From an uncultured Chitinophagaceae bacterium (GTDB taxonomy: Bacteria > Bacteroidota > Bacteroidia > Chitinophagales > Chitinophagaceae), in assembly GCA_903895845.1 (NCBI GenBank), contig CAITVK010000113.1:1-61934 (forward strand): DNA of 61,934 bases, read 5' to 3'. The notes beneath the pieces are model-generated. The model was not told where the DNA came from, searched no databases, and was given only the letters and a program-made list of their open reading frames with translations. Every line of letters starts with the position of its first letter. The stretch's first letter is position 1. Positions 35,589-43,113 of this stretch are shown piece by piece. Made by a program: the position numbers and the translations under genes.

Positions 35589-36638
35589 TTATACCAAACC
35601 TTCGCAAATACGCTTGGCAATAGCAGGGCCTTCATATACAAAGCCGGTCCATACTTGTATCAAAGTGGCACCTACCACTAGCTTCTCTTTTGCATCATCA
35701 CTTGTAAAGATTCCCCCACTTGCAATAATAGGTATCTGTCCGTTTAGTTGTTTGGATAGATAAGCAACCACCTCGGTGCTACGCTTCTGCACAGGCTTTC
35801 CACTCAATCCTCCCATTCCGATAGCTTCTACTTCAGCAGCAGGCGTTACTAAATCATTCCGGCTGATAGTTGTGTTCGTTGCGACTAATCCAGCTAGTTT
35901 CACCTCAAGGGCAAGATCCACAATATCATCTAGTTGTTCGTTGGTTAAATCTGGTGCTATCTTTAATAGAAGTGGCTTGGGATTTTCTTTTTGTTGATTA
36001 ATGGATTGCAGATTAGCCAATATCTTTCTTAATGCATCTTTCTCTTGCAATTCCCTCAGACCAGGTGTATTAGGACTACTCACATTCACCACAAAATAAT
36101 CAACCACATCAAAGAGAGCATTAAAACAAATCTCATAGTCTTTCCACGCATCCTCATTAGCCGTCACTTTATTCTTTCCAATGTTGCCACCAACGATAAA
36201 CGGTAAACGGTTAACGGTAGACAGCCTCTGCTGCTTCCATTCCCCCAACCTTTTCGCAATCACCTCAACGCCGTCATTATTAAAGCCCATTCTGTTTATC
36301 AGGGCTTTGTCCTTTGGCAAACGAAAGAGACGTGGTTGCTCATTGCCCGATTGTGGTTTAGGTGTTACGGTTCCTATTTCTACAAAGCCAAAGCCAAGGG
36401 CTTCCAATTCCGTCAGGTACAACGCATTCTTATCAAAGCCAGCACCCAACCCCACCGGATTACTAAACTTCAATCCAAAGACTTCTTTTTCTAGCTTTGG
36501 ATGCTGATAAGAGAACTGATTGCTGATTAGCTTCCTCAACCAGCCAATCTTACAAGCAAAAGAAAGGCTGCCCATGCTAAAATGATGGACAGCCTCTGTA
36601 TTAAAATTGAATAAAATAGATCTGAGTAGTTTGTACAT
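35589..36638 (-). CDS. pyrD: Dihydroorotate dehydrogenase, class 2 (quinone)
   Basis: A 349-residue membrane-associated flavoenzyme that oxidises dihydroorotate to orotate with quinone as acceptor, in pyrimidine synthesis. The N-terminal helix extension (residues 1-45) is specific to class 2 and binds the membrane. FMN and substrate motifs are NPVGLGAGFDKNA, EIGTVTPKPQSGN, NRMGFNNDG, NVSSPNTPGLRELQ (with the catalytic Ser of class 2), LLKIAPDLT, TNTTISR and GGLSGKPV, plus IIASGGIFT. The gene stands alone. No other pyr genes are nearby. Confidence 0.96.
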   Translation of the reverse strand: MYKLLRSILFNFNTEAVHHFSMGSLSFACKIGWLRKLISNQFSYQHPKLEKEVFGLKFSNPVGLGAGFDKNALYLTELEALGFGFVEIGTVTPKPQSGNEQPRLFRLPKDKALINRMGFNNDGVEVIAKRLGEWKQQRLSTVNRLPFIVGGNIGKNKVTANEDAWKDYEICFNALFDVVDYFVVNVSSPNTPGLRELQEKDALRKILANLQSINQQKENPKPLLLKIAPDLTNEQLDDIVDLALEVKLAGLVATNTTISRNDLVTPAAEVEAIGMGGLSGKPVQKRSTEVVAYLSKQLNGQIPIIASGGIFTSDDAKEKLVVGATLIQVWTGFVYEGPAIAKRICEGLV

Positions 36639-36746
36639 GGTTGCAAAGAACCACGATTTGCAGGAAATAGAAAAGAAGATTTTTTCTTAATTCAACAGTA
36701 CAACTGTATTATTTCGTACTGCGTGTGCAAAACATAGTATACTTTG

Positions 36747-37796
36747 TTAATAGTGCGGTAAGAAAAGGTTGAAGAAATAATAAATCAATGCAGCCATCAC
36801 AGCCGAAATAGGGATTGTTACCACCCAAGCCCACATTAAGTTTACAGTTACTCCCCATCTTACTGCGCTTAAACGCTTAGTTGCTCCAACACCAATGATA
36901 GAGCCGGTAATGGTATGTGTAGTTGATACTGGTATTTTAAAATGTTCGGTAAGAAACAAGGTAATAGCACCTGCAGTTTCAGCGGCAACCCCTTCCAAAG
37001 GAGTTACTTTGGTAATCTTAGTACCCATTGTTTTCACAATCTTCCAACCACCACTCAAAGTACCCAATGCAATGGCTAAAAAGCTACAAAAGGGAACCCA
37101 AGGATATTCGTCTGCAAACTGATTGAAGGTTAATTTGTGTCCTAGCTTACCTTGGTAGAAGATAATGGCTGCACCGATAATACCCATCACCTTTTGTGCA
37201 TCATTGCCACCATGCCCCAAACTAAAAGCAGCACTAGATAATAACTGTAGTTTCTTAAACCATTTATCTGCCTTGTAAGGGTTACTCTTCTTACAGATAT
37301 GTACAATAATGATTGTAATAAAGAAGGCAATTACCATCCCAATCAATGGAGCGAGAAAGATGAACAAGAAAGTAGGAACAACTTTAGCATAGTTGATGAC
37401 TGTAACAGTACCATTTGTAAATCCGCCAGCGTGTGCCAATGCTGCACCCACAAAACCACCCATCAAAGTATGAGAGGAACTAGAAGGGATACCAAACCAC
37501 CACGTAATCAGATTCCAGATGATGGCTGCTACTACTCCAGAGAGTATCACTTGAAGGTTAATAAAGTCGGCATTCACCCACTTGGCAACTGTGTTACCAA
37601 TACCAAACTCGTGGTATACATATTTAGAAATGAAGAAGGCAGCAAAATTGAAGAAAGCAGCCCAAACCACCGCCTGAAATGGGGTTAGTACCTTAGTAGA
37701 TACGATGGTTGCAATGGAATTGGCAGAATCGTGAAATCCATTAATAAAATCAAAGATGTAAGAAAGTACTATGATTACGATTAGTAAAATAAACAT
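36747..37796 (-). CDS. Inorganic phosphate transporter, PiT family
   Basis: A 349-residue membrane carrier that imports phosphate, usually as a metal-phosphate with H+ or Na+. It shows the two inverted PiT signatures: DFINGFHDSANSIATIVSTK in the first half and SLGHGGNDAQKVMGII in the second, plus VSTTHTITGSIIGVGATKR. It has about ten hydrophobic segments and a short central loop, giving the compact bacterial form. The DUF47 gene 80 bases upstream on the same strand is the usual partner and probably shares its transcript. Confidence 0.93.
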   Translation of the reverse strand: MFILLIVIIVLSYIFDFINGFHDSANSIATIVSTKVLTPFQAVVWAAFFNFAAFFISKYVYHEFGIGNTVAKWVNADFINLQVILSGVVAAIIWNLITWWFGIPSSSSHTLMGGFVGAALAHAGGFTNGTVTVINYAKVVPTFLFIFLAPLIGMVIAFFITIIIVHICKKSNPYKADKWFKKLQLLSSAAFSLGHGGNDAQKVMGIIGAAIIFYQGKLGHKLTFNQFADEYPWVPFCSFLAIALGTLSGGWKIVKTMGTKITKVTPLEGVAAETAGAITLFLTEHFKIPVSTTHTITGSIIGVGATKRLSAVRWGVTVNLMWAWVVTIPISAVMAALIYYFFNLFLPHY

Positions 37797-37876
37797 AAAG
37801 TAGCTAGTTTTTGATTGCCTTCAATAAACGTTCAGTTGTTTATGTAAGCGCAAATTCGCTCTGAGAGAGTAATCAA

Positions 37877-38524
37877 TTAAGAGTATTTGATGATGATACT
37901 TTCTATAACATTGGCAGCATCTTCGCACTTATCTGTAGCAATTTCCATTGCCTGATAAATCTCTCTTTTCTTGATTACTTCTTTAGCATCAACTTCAGTT
38001 TCAAATAAATGCTCAATACACATATCAAAAACATCATCTGCTTGATTTTCCACACTGTTCACTTTTACCAAAGCTTCTGTCATTCTACGTAGGTTATTCA
38101 TATCACGCAGACCATAAACAGCTATTTTTATTTCACTACATCCTTGTCCTATCAGGTCTGCCATTTTCTGGATTCCTGTGTCATTTGGATTAATGTTATA
38201 AAAGTTTATCTTCTTGGCAGAGCTATAAATCAAATCGCAGATGTCATCTAAAGCAGTAGCCAGATAATGAATGTCTTCCCTATCAAATGGAGTAATGAAG
38301 TTTCTACCTAGTTCTGTAAATAGTTTGTGGGTATGGTCGTCGTTTCTATGCTCCAGGTCTTCTACGTACTTAATGAGTGGAAGTCTTTTATCACGGTCTG
38401 GTTCTGCCACAACTTTCTTCAACTGTTCTCCCATTTCTTCAACGGTATCCGCTACTTGTTCAAACAATTCGTAGAAGATTTTATTCTTCGGCATAAAGAA
38501 ACTGCCAATTGTGTTAAGTCCCAT
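37877..38524 (-). CDS. DUF47/PhoU-like phosphate transport regulator
   Basis: A 215-residue alpha-helical protein resembling PhoU. The family features are FMPKNKIFYELFEQVADTVE at the N-terminus, EDLEHRNDDHTHKLFTELGR, NFITPFDREDIHYLATALDD with IYSSAKKI, and DKCEDAANVIESIIIKYS at the end. Repeated ExxxD/H patterns bind metal clusters in PhoU proteins. Proteins of this type are encoded with PiT transporters and are thought to modulate them. Here the transporter follows directly. The gene starts at the ATG at 38524, and the upstream gap of 374 bases separates it from the divergent gene at 38899. Confidence 0.9.
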   Translation of the reverse strand: MGLNTIGSFFMPKNKIFYELFEQVADTVEEMGEQLKKVVAEPDRDKRLPLIKYVEDLEHRNDDHTHKLFTELGRNFITPFDREDIHYLATALDDICDLIYSSAKKINFYNINPNDTGIQKMADLIGQGCSEIKIAVYGLRDMNNLRRMTEALVKVNSVENQADDVFDMCIEHLFETEVDAKEVIKKREIYQAMEIATDKCEDAANVIESIIIKYS

Positions 38525-38694
38525 CTATAGTAAAATTTATGCGGCAAAAATAGAGGTATAGCCCCGTAATGTTTTAAACAATTTATTAGTTAACAATAAG
38601 ATAATATTGACTTAATAAAAAAATCCCTAAAGAATATTACAGATTACTAACATAAATATCACATTGGCTTAATAATTCCTTAACACGACTCTAT

Positions 38695-38781
38695 CACTTT
38701 TGCACCGGTTCATTCAATAGCAAAAAGTACAGTAGGATTTTCTCATGTTCCGGCCCTTGTCTTTACAAGGGCTTTTTTTTT
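38695..38781 (+). ncRNA. Candidate short transcript or leader with intrinsic terminator
   Basis: A near-consensus -7 box (CACTTTTG, 38695-38702) is followed about 50 bases later by a strong terminator: GCCCTTGT (38753-38760), loop CTTT, ACAAGGGC (38765-38772) and nine T residues. The implied transcript would be about 70 nucleotides. The next gene starts 118 bases further on. It could be a small RNA or an attenuated leader. I recognise no RNA family. The rest of the 38525-38898 gap has no other clear feature. Confidence 0.45.
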
Positions 38782-38898
38782 ATCTCTTATTAAGGATGTG
38801 AATTTTATGTAGAAAATAATAACCCGTTTATCAGGCAAATTTTATTGCGAAAACAAATTTTATTACTACATTGTCCTCCAAAATAAATTGCTACCATT

Positions 38899-39297
38899 AT
38901 GATTAAGTTTCAAGACATTCAAATCGGCGATTACCTTCAGGCCGAGTACGAGGGAAAAGTATGGGACGGTGAAGTTATCGGACTTCAAAAGGATCAACAA
39001 CTAGTACAAGTTTTGACCGATGTTCAGGACTTTTGGTTTGAACCAAGTCACCTGATTCCCATCCCTTTATCTACAAAGGCAATGCTCGACCTGAATTTTA
39101 CACCAGTAAGAGATGAACAAGGACAGATTAAGTTTACCAAGGGGGCCTTCAGGTTGGTAACACCAGATTCTGGCGATTTCTCCCATTTCGAAATGTGGTA
39201 CAGGGAAGATAAACGGCACAACCCACATATTCAATACGTACACGAATTACAGAATCAGTATTATGATATGACTAAAGTTCATTTAACGAAGGATTAA
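38899..39297 (+). CDS. Conserved hypothetical protein with YVHELQNQYY motif
   Basis: A 132-residue soluble protein with no signal peptide or membrane segment. The N-terminal 45 residues (FQDIQIGDYLQAEYEGKVWD, GEVIGLQKDQQLVQV) read like a small beta-barrel. LSTKAMLDLNFTPV follows, then HIQYVHELQNQYYDMTKVHL at the end. The last motif recurs in many small Bacteroidota and phage-derived proteins, which points to a shared module but not a function. Its leader contains a terminator-like hairpin. The DUF6526 gene follows. Confidence 0.65.
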   Translation: MIKFQDIQIGDYLQAEYEGKVWDGEVIGLQKDQQLVQVLTDVQDFWFEPSHLIPIPLSTKAMLDLNFTPVRDEQGQIKFTKGAFRLVTPDSGDFSHFEMWYREDKRHNPHIQYVHELQNQYYDMTKVHLTKD

Positions 39298-39306
39298 TAA
39301 AAGTAG

Positions 39307-39314
39307 TATTTTTG
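39307..39314 (+). promoter_or_regulatory. -7 box TATTTTTG upstream of the DUF6526 gene
   Basis: It matches TAnnTTTG and lies just after the preceding gene's stop, with a hairpin between it and the next start. Confidence 0.6.
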
Positions 39315-39325
39315 GCTTATAAAAC

Positions 39326-39366
39326 AGAGGGCAGTTGGTTATTAAATAACCAACTGCTCTTTTATA
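39326..39366 (+). terminator. Perfect hairpin with T-run, between promoter box and DUF6526 gene
   Basis: GCAGTTGGTTATT (39331-39343) pairs perfectly with AATAACCAACTGC (39345-39357) and is followed by TCTTTTATATTT. The stem is 13 bp with a one-base centre. It may terminate the preceding gene or attenuate the next. Confidence 0.7.
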
Positions 39367-39390
39367 TTTAAACACTCAAAAAACAATAAA

Positions 39391-39819
39391 ATGAAAGAAC
39401 AGAATTTCAAGAATCACGCCCGTTTTGTCATTGGTTACCACGTCATCTCCTTTGTAGCTATTCTGGCTTTATTAATTGGCTCATTTATCAACTTAGCGCA
39501 TTCGGCAAAGGAAAACCTTTATTCTGCCTCCCTTATTTGTCTGATTGCATTGATACTTGCTTTGTTCTTTATTTATCTAAGAACATTCCCACTAAAAGCG
39601 CAGGATAGGGCCATCCGTGCAGAAGAAAACTTACGTCACTTTATCCTTACAGGCAAACCTTTAAGCGACAAGTTGACTATCAATCAGATTATCGCGCTTC
39701 GCTTTGCTTCAGATGCAGAATATTTAGATTTAGTAACGAAGGCTATTGAGCAAAATCTTGCTCCCAAACAAATTAAAGAATCTATCAAAAACTGGCGTGC
39801 CGACCACCACAGGGCATAA
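39391..39819 (+). CDS. DUF6526 family membrane protein
   Basis: A 142-residue protein. The N-terminus MKEQNFKNHARFVIGYHVIS and two hydrophobic segments (FVAILALLIGSFINL and LICLIALILALFFIYL) precede a cytoplasmic helical tail: LKAQDRAIRAEENLRHFILT, INQIIALRFASDAEYLDLVT, KQIKESIKNWRADHHR. This is the pattern I recall for the DUF6526 family of Bacteroidota. Function unknown. It ends just before a perfect inverted repeat shared with the convergent ychF gene. Confidence 0.75.
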   Translation: MKEQNFKNHARFVIGYHVISFVAILALLIGSFINLAHSAKENLYSASLICLIALILALFFIYLRTFPLKAQDRAIRAEENLRHFILTGKPLSDKLTINQIIALRFASDAEYLDLVTKAIEQNLAPKQIKESIKNWRADHHRA

Positions 39820-39824
39820 AAGCT

Positions 39825-39864
39825 AATTGACAATTGATAATTAATAATTATCAATTGTCAATTT
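39825..39864. terminator. Perfect inverted repeat between convergent genes
   Basis: AATTGACAATTGATAATTA (39825-39843) and its exact inverse (39846-39864) form a 19-bp AT-rich stem with a two-base loop. This suits a bidirectional terminator between the DUF6526 and ychF genes. Confidence 0.7.
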
Positions 39865-39865
39865 C

Positions 39866-40969
39866 CTATACATTAAACCTGAAGTGCATCACATCGCCAT
39901 CCTTCACGATGTATTCTTTTCCTTCAATTCTCAATCTTCCATTGTCTCTGCAAGCAGCTTCACTACCATATTTTACAAAGTCTTCAAAAGCGATAACTTC
40001 CGCTTTAATGAACCCTTTTTCAAAATCAGTATGTATTACACTTGCTGCTTGAGGCGCTTTCCAACCCTTGTGAATCGTCCATGCGCGCACTTCCTGTACC
40101 CCTGCCGTAAAGTAGGTTTCCAAACCTAATAGATTGTATGCTGATAGAATCAAACGGTTCAAGGCAGGTTGCGTCATTTTGTATTCATCCATAAACATTT
40201 CCTTGTCTTCTGCATTCTCCAACTCAGCAATCTGTGCTTCAATGCTGTTATTCATTACAATCACTTCTGCACCTTCTTCTTTCACAGCCGCTTTTAAAGC
40301 TTCTGAATATTTATTACCCGTGTGCATACTTGCTTCATCTACATTGGCAACATACAATACAGGCTTATCTGTCAATAAAAACAAATCAGCTGTTGCCAGT
40401 TTCTCTTCTTTTGTCAAACCCAATGTGCGGATACTCTTTCCTTGCAATAAACAATCTTTGCAACGAGTCAGGATTTCAAATTCAGCCTTGGCTTTAGCGT
40501 CACTACCCACTCTTGCCATCTTTTCTACCTTACTCCATTTCTTTTCTACACTATCCAGATCTTTCAGTTGAAGTTCGGTATCTATTATTTCTTTATCACT
40601 CACCGGGTTGATAGCCCCTTCTTCACGCAATACATTTTCGTCTTCAAAACATCTGATAACGTGTATGATAGCATCCACCTCTCTGATGTTACCCAAGAAT
40701 TTATTACCCAATCCTTCTCCTTTGCTTGCCCCTTTCACCAATCCGGCAATGTCAACTATTTCCAACTGAGTAGGCACGGTACGGTTGGGTTTTACCAGTT
40801 CTGCCAGTTTATCAATCCTTGTGTCGGGCACATCTACCAATCCCACATTTGGTTCGATAGTACAGAAGCGATAGTTGCTCGCCTGTGCTTTCGCGCTATT
40901 ACTTACTGCATTAAACAAGGTCGATTTACCCACGTTTGGCAACCCCACTATTCCTGCTTGCAAACTCAT
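39866..40969 (-). CDS. ychF: Redox-regulated ATPase YchF (Obg-like)
   Basis: A 367-residue P-loop NTPase of the Obg-related class that prefers ATP. It has the Walker A GLPNVGKSTLFNAV, the switch I region NYRFCTIEPNVGLVDVPDTR, Walker B DIAGLVKGASKGEGLGNKFL, and NVDEASMHTG in place of the GTP-specific NKxD, as expected for ATP specificity. The C-terminal TGS domain carries VRAWTIHKGWKAPQAASVIH and ends DGDVMHFRFNV. The ATG at 40969 gives the family start MSLQAGIVGLPN. The longer frame begins with TTG inside the -7 box TACATTTG (40991-40998, minus strand). Confidence 0.96.
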   Translation of the reverse strand: MSLQAGIVGLPNVGKSTLFNAVSNSAKAQASNYRFCTIEPNVGLVDVPDTRIDKLAELVKPNRTVPTQLEIVDIAGLVKGASKGEGLGNKFLGNIREVDAIIHVIRCFEDENVLREEGAINPVSDKEIIDTELQLKDLDSVEKKWSKVEKMARVGSDAKAKAEFEILTRCKDCLLQGKSIRTLGLTKEEKLATADLFLLTDKPVLYVANVDEASMHTGNKYSEALKAAVKEEGAEVIVMNNSIEAQIAELENAEDKEMFMDEYKMTQPALNRLILSAYNLLGLETYFTAGVQEVRAWTIHKGWKAPQAASVIHTDFEKGFIKAEVIAFEDFVKYGSEAACRDNGRLRIEGKEYIVKDGDVMHFRFNV

Positions 40970-40990
40970 TACTATATATTTTTTGAGGTG

Positions 40991-40998
40991 CAAATGTA
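40991..40998 (-). promoter_or_regulatory. -7 box TACATTTG for ychF
   Basis: It matches TAnnTTTG on the minus strand, 21 bases upstream of the ATG at 40969, and settles the start choice. Confidence 0.65.
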
Positions 40999-41009
40999 AC
41001 GGAGAGGAA

Positions 41010-41065
41010 GATATGAAATATGAAGTATGAAATATGAGGGGTAAGTTGTGAGTGATAAGAAGATA
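41010..41065. repeat. Degenerate heptanucleotide run
   Basis: ATATGAA variants with a 7-bp step (ATATGAA, ATATGAA, GTATGAA, ATATGAG, then GGGTAAG, TTGTGAG, TGATAAG) continue upstream of ychF. It is the weakest member of the heptanucleotide family in this window. Confidence 0.5.
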
Positions 41066-41144
41066 GTATAGGGTAGGATTGACCTTGTTTCGTACAATAT
41101 GAACATTCTTTTCAGGGAGCTACCGCGTATGGCAACCATTATCT

Positions 41145-41170
41145 ACCTTTTGAAGGTTGTTGACCATTAT
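41145..41170. repeat. Left copy of a 26-bp direct repeat flanking an accessory gene
   Basis: A 26-bp sequence containing CCTTTTGAAGGTTGTTGACC occurs here and again, identically, at 42285-42310. The two copies bracket the gene at 41301-42173. The surrounding 41066-41300 region has a 62-codon frame (41099-41287) that I cannot support as a gene. Confidence 0.75.
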
Positions 41171-41300
41171 AAGCCTATCCTAGTTAGAAGATGCTTTATG
41201 CAACTTCCGAAACTACTGCTAAAAGAAAGTGCTGAAGCCGAGTTTGTTCCGTTACCAGCCATATTTGCTGATACTGATATTGGCTGACTGTAGTTCGTCG

Positions 41301-42173
41301 TCACATGCTACCAGAGTCTGGCCAATTTGTCCAATGCGTATTAGGTTTTAATGTCGGTTTGTATAAAGTAGTGTCCCCAGTTGTAATAACCTTAGCTATA
41401 AGTTGCCATGTTTCATATGAACTTGGTCGGTTATCTTGATATTGATTTTGGTTATATTCACTTGTGGATTTTTCTTGTTGCCGAAACATAGAAGCAAAAT
41501 CTTCATAGTCAAATGGATATTCACCACCAGCAAGATTCTTGTTAAACTCATAAGTTGTTCCTAGCTGCTCGTCAGTCATTTTCGGCTGAATTATTTCATT
41601 GAAGTCACGATGGTACCACTCATCAATTACTAATATTTTATTGAGTTCTTTAGGAATGGATTTGTAAAGTTCCTCGTCAGTTGCTCTAAATAAGTCGCGG
41701 TGTTTTGTTATGAGTAGTCTACCAACTTCTTCTAATGAAATCTCGCCAGGCTCGTATTCTTTAAGTTCAATTCCAACATTTAGATATTCGGTCTTGTCGT
41801 GGGTAAGCTCAATTTGTTTACCTCTAATACTCCAAAATCTGGCGTCGGGTTTTAGAACCTCACCATCAACAGTATCGTCAAAGTCATTCCAATTAATCGG
41901 ATAAACTGTATAATAGTTTGAGTCTTGCCCGTTGTAATGCTCTAAATTAGTTAAGCAGTTCCCGAAATAACATATGTCCAGAATAATGCCGACGCCACTT
42001 GGGTTGTAACCTAATCGTTCGGCTGCAATTGCCCATTTGTCATTGTCACCTTTGAAAATATTAAGTCGACTATCTATCAAATATGAATATACATGACCTA
42101 AGCCTACAAAATGGCAGTAGTAACCTAATTTATAATCATCAAGCTTTGCAAGAATTTGTTCTTCTGTAATCAT
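41301..42173 (-). CDS. Hypothetical protein, DUF7003-like
   Basis: A 290-residue soluble protein. The N-terminal region YYCHFVGLGHVYSYLIDSRL with DNDKWAIAAERLGYNPSG resembles what I recall of the DUF7003 family, whose role is unknown. There is no signal peptide and no catalytic motif I can name. The middle and C-terminal parts are acidic and Tyr/Asp-rich (YPFDYEDFASMF). The start is set at the ATG at 42173, because the next gene upstream (42553) begins alike (MITEEQIL versus MTNEEIL) and shares the DNA just before the ATG. The longer frame begins with GTG. The gene lies between two direct repeats. Confidence 0.6.
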   Translation of the reverse strand: MITEEQILAKLDDYKLGYYCHFVGLGHVYSYLIDSRLNIFKGDNDKWAIAAERLGYNPSGVGIILDICYFGNCLTNLEHYNGQDSNYYTVYPINWNDFDDTVDGEVLKPDARFWSIRGKQIELTHDKTEYLNVGIELKEYEPGEISLEEVGRLLITKHRDLFRATDEELYKSIPKELNKILVIDEWYHRDFNEIIQPKMTDEQLGTTYEFNKNLAGGEYPFDYEDFASMFRQQEKSTSEYNQNQYQDNRPSSYETWQLIAKVITTGDTTLYKPTLKPNTHWTNWPDSGSM

Positions 42174-42274
42174 TGTAGAATGTCGCTTTACAATAGCAGC
42201 CAATAGATGTATTAGCGCAGGTTTGTTATAAAATCCTAATTTCACTAATAGGAAATAGGTAGCTGTTCTTTGCT

Positions 42275-42310
42275 ATGGTCAACAACCTTTTGAAGGTTGT
42301 TGACCATTAT
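42275..42310. repeat. Perfect 33-bp palindrome containing the right direct-repeat copy
   Basis: ATGGTCAACAACCTT (42275-42289) pairs perfectly with AAGGTTGTTGACCAT (42293-42307) around TTG. The right copy of the 26-bp direct repeat covers 42285-42310. Only the right half of the palindrome is kept in the left copy at 41145. Confidence 0.85.
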
Positions 42311-42358
42311 GGTTAAGGTCAAGCATTAACGCAAATACATTTTTGTTTGAAAGTTCCA

Positions 42359-42553
42359 TTAGTGTAAAATTTTTTCAATAGAAGCTTTGTCAACTTGCAG
42401 CAATTCTAAAATGTACGCAGCTTTTATTTTGTCATTAATTATTGATTGGTCAAATTCGTAAGTAAGTCCACTTACAAATAGTCGTTCGTTTACTGTCATT
42501 CCTCCAAGTCCCTCTACTTGTCCAACAGCATATAAAATTTCTTCATTTGTCAT
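42359..42553 (-). CDS. Small hypothetical protein sharing its 5' region with the neighbour
   Basis: A 64-residue frame: MTNEEILYAVGQVEGLGGMT, then VNERLFVSGLTYEFDQSIIN and a helical tail ending IEKILH. It has no signal peptide and looks like a compact helical protein. The DNA immediately upstream (GGCTGCTATT, then AAACGACGCCCTACAATGA) closely matches that upstream of the ATG at 42173 (GGCTGCTATTGTAAAGCGAC, then CTACAATGA). The two genes therefore share a common 5' block and a related first few codons. The frame upstream is closed by a TAA except for a TTG, supporting the ATG at 42553. Confidence 0.55.
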   Translation of the reverse strand: MTNEEILYAVGQVEGLGGMTVNERLFVSGLTYEFDQSIINDKIKAAYILELLQVDKASIEKILH

Positions 42554-42741
42554 TGTAGGGCGTCGTTTTAAAATAGCAGCCAACTCTTAAATATGAGAAG
42601 GTTTTATTCTGTTCTAAACTTTCGCTTTGTTTGAAACCCTTTTCTGCATAGGATTCCGGCAATTGTTTTTGTTGATTAAACCCTTCTTCAATACAAATCT
42701 AAGGGAATCTATTGATTGGCAAAGTTGGATTTATGGCATCG

Positions 42742-42951
42742 ACTGAGCAAATATTGGCATTCGCAGTGCAAACATTGGGGTACGCAGCATAAACATTGAG
42801 GTACGCAGTGCAAACATTGGGGTACGCAGTGTAAACATTGGGGTACGCAGCATAAACATTGAGGTACGCAGTGTAAACATTGGGGTACGCAGTACAAACA
42901 TTGGCATGCGCAGTATAAACATTGAGGTACGCAGTGTAAACAGCGGTTTGT
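42742..42951. repeat. Tandem array of ten 21-bp units
   Basis: Ten consecutive 21-bp units have no length change. Most carry GCAGTGTAAACATTGGGGTA with a final C. GCAGCATAAACATTGAGGTA alternates with it at 42784 and 42847, so units recur in a partly ordered pattern. The array lies in the divergent gap between the small gene at 42359-42553 and the oxidoreductase gene. It is the best preserved of the six arrays. Open frames across it read as heptapeptide repeats and are not considered genes. Confidence 0.92.
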
Positions 42952-43000
42952 ACATTTTAGGTCGAAAGTGGGAGGTATCAGTAGGAAGGCATACGTAATA

Positions 43001-43036
43001 AAGAAGCCCTTGGAATTGATTTTTCAAGGGCTTCTT
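43001..43036. terminator. Hairpin between array and oxidoreductase promoter
   Basis: AAGAAGCCCTTG and CAAGGGCTTCTT form a 12-bp stem around GAATTGATTTTT. On the minus strand it is followed by TATTACG, so it is not a classic T-tract terminator in either direction. Confidence 0.5.
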
Positions 43037-43084
43037 ATCTGATAACTACTATGGCATATCTACTAACTAAACTCTATCAATAGC

Positions 43085-43092
43085 TATATTTG
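43085..43092 (+). promoter_or_regulatory. -7 box TATATTTG of the oxidoreductase gene
   Basis: It matches TAnnTTTG 21 bases before the ATG at 43114. The longer frame would start inside this box. A purine-rich AAGAGGAG lies directly before the ATG. Confidence 0.65.
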
Positions 43093-43113
43093 CCAACTTT
43101 AAATAAGAGGAGT

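Noticed and set aside
41099-41287. 62-codon plus-strand frame
   Set aside because: It contains one of the direct repeats, has no promoter box or recognisable motif, and lies in a disturbed repeat region.
42275-42310. Integron attC site
   Set aside because: The palindrome lacks the RYYYAAC and GTTRRRY core pairs and there is no integrase. A simple perfect palindrome explains it.
42709-43027. Cys- or Met-rich heptapeptide frames (CVPQCLH, LRTPMFT) across the array
   Set aside because: Two different frames are open over the same 21-bp units, as expected from the period. No start signal or independent coding evidence.
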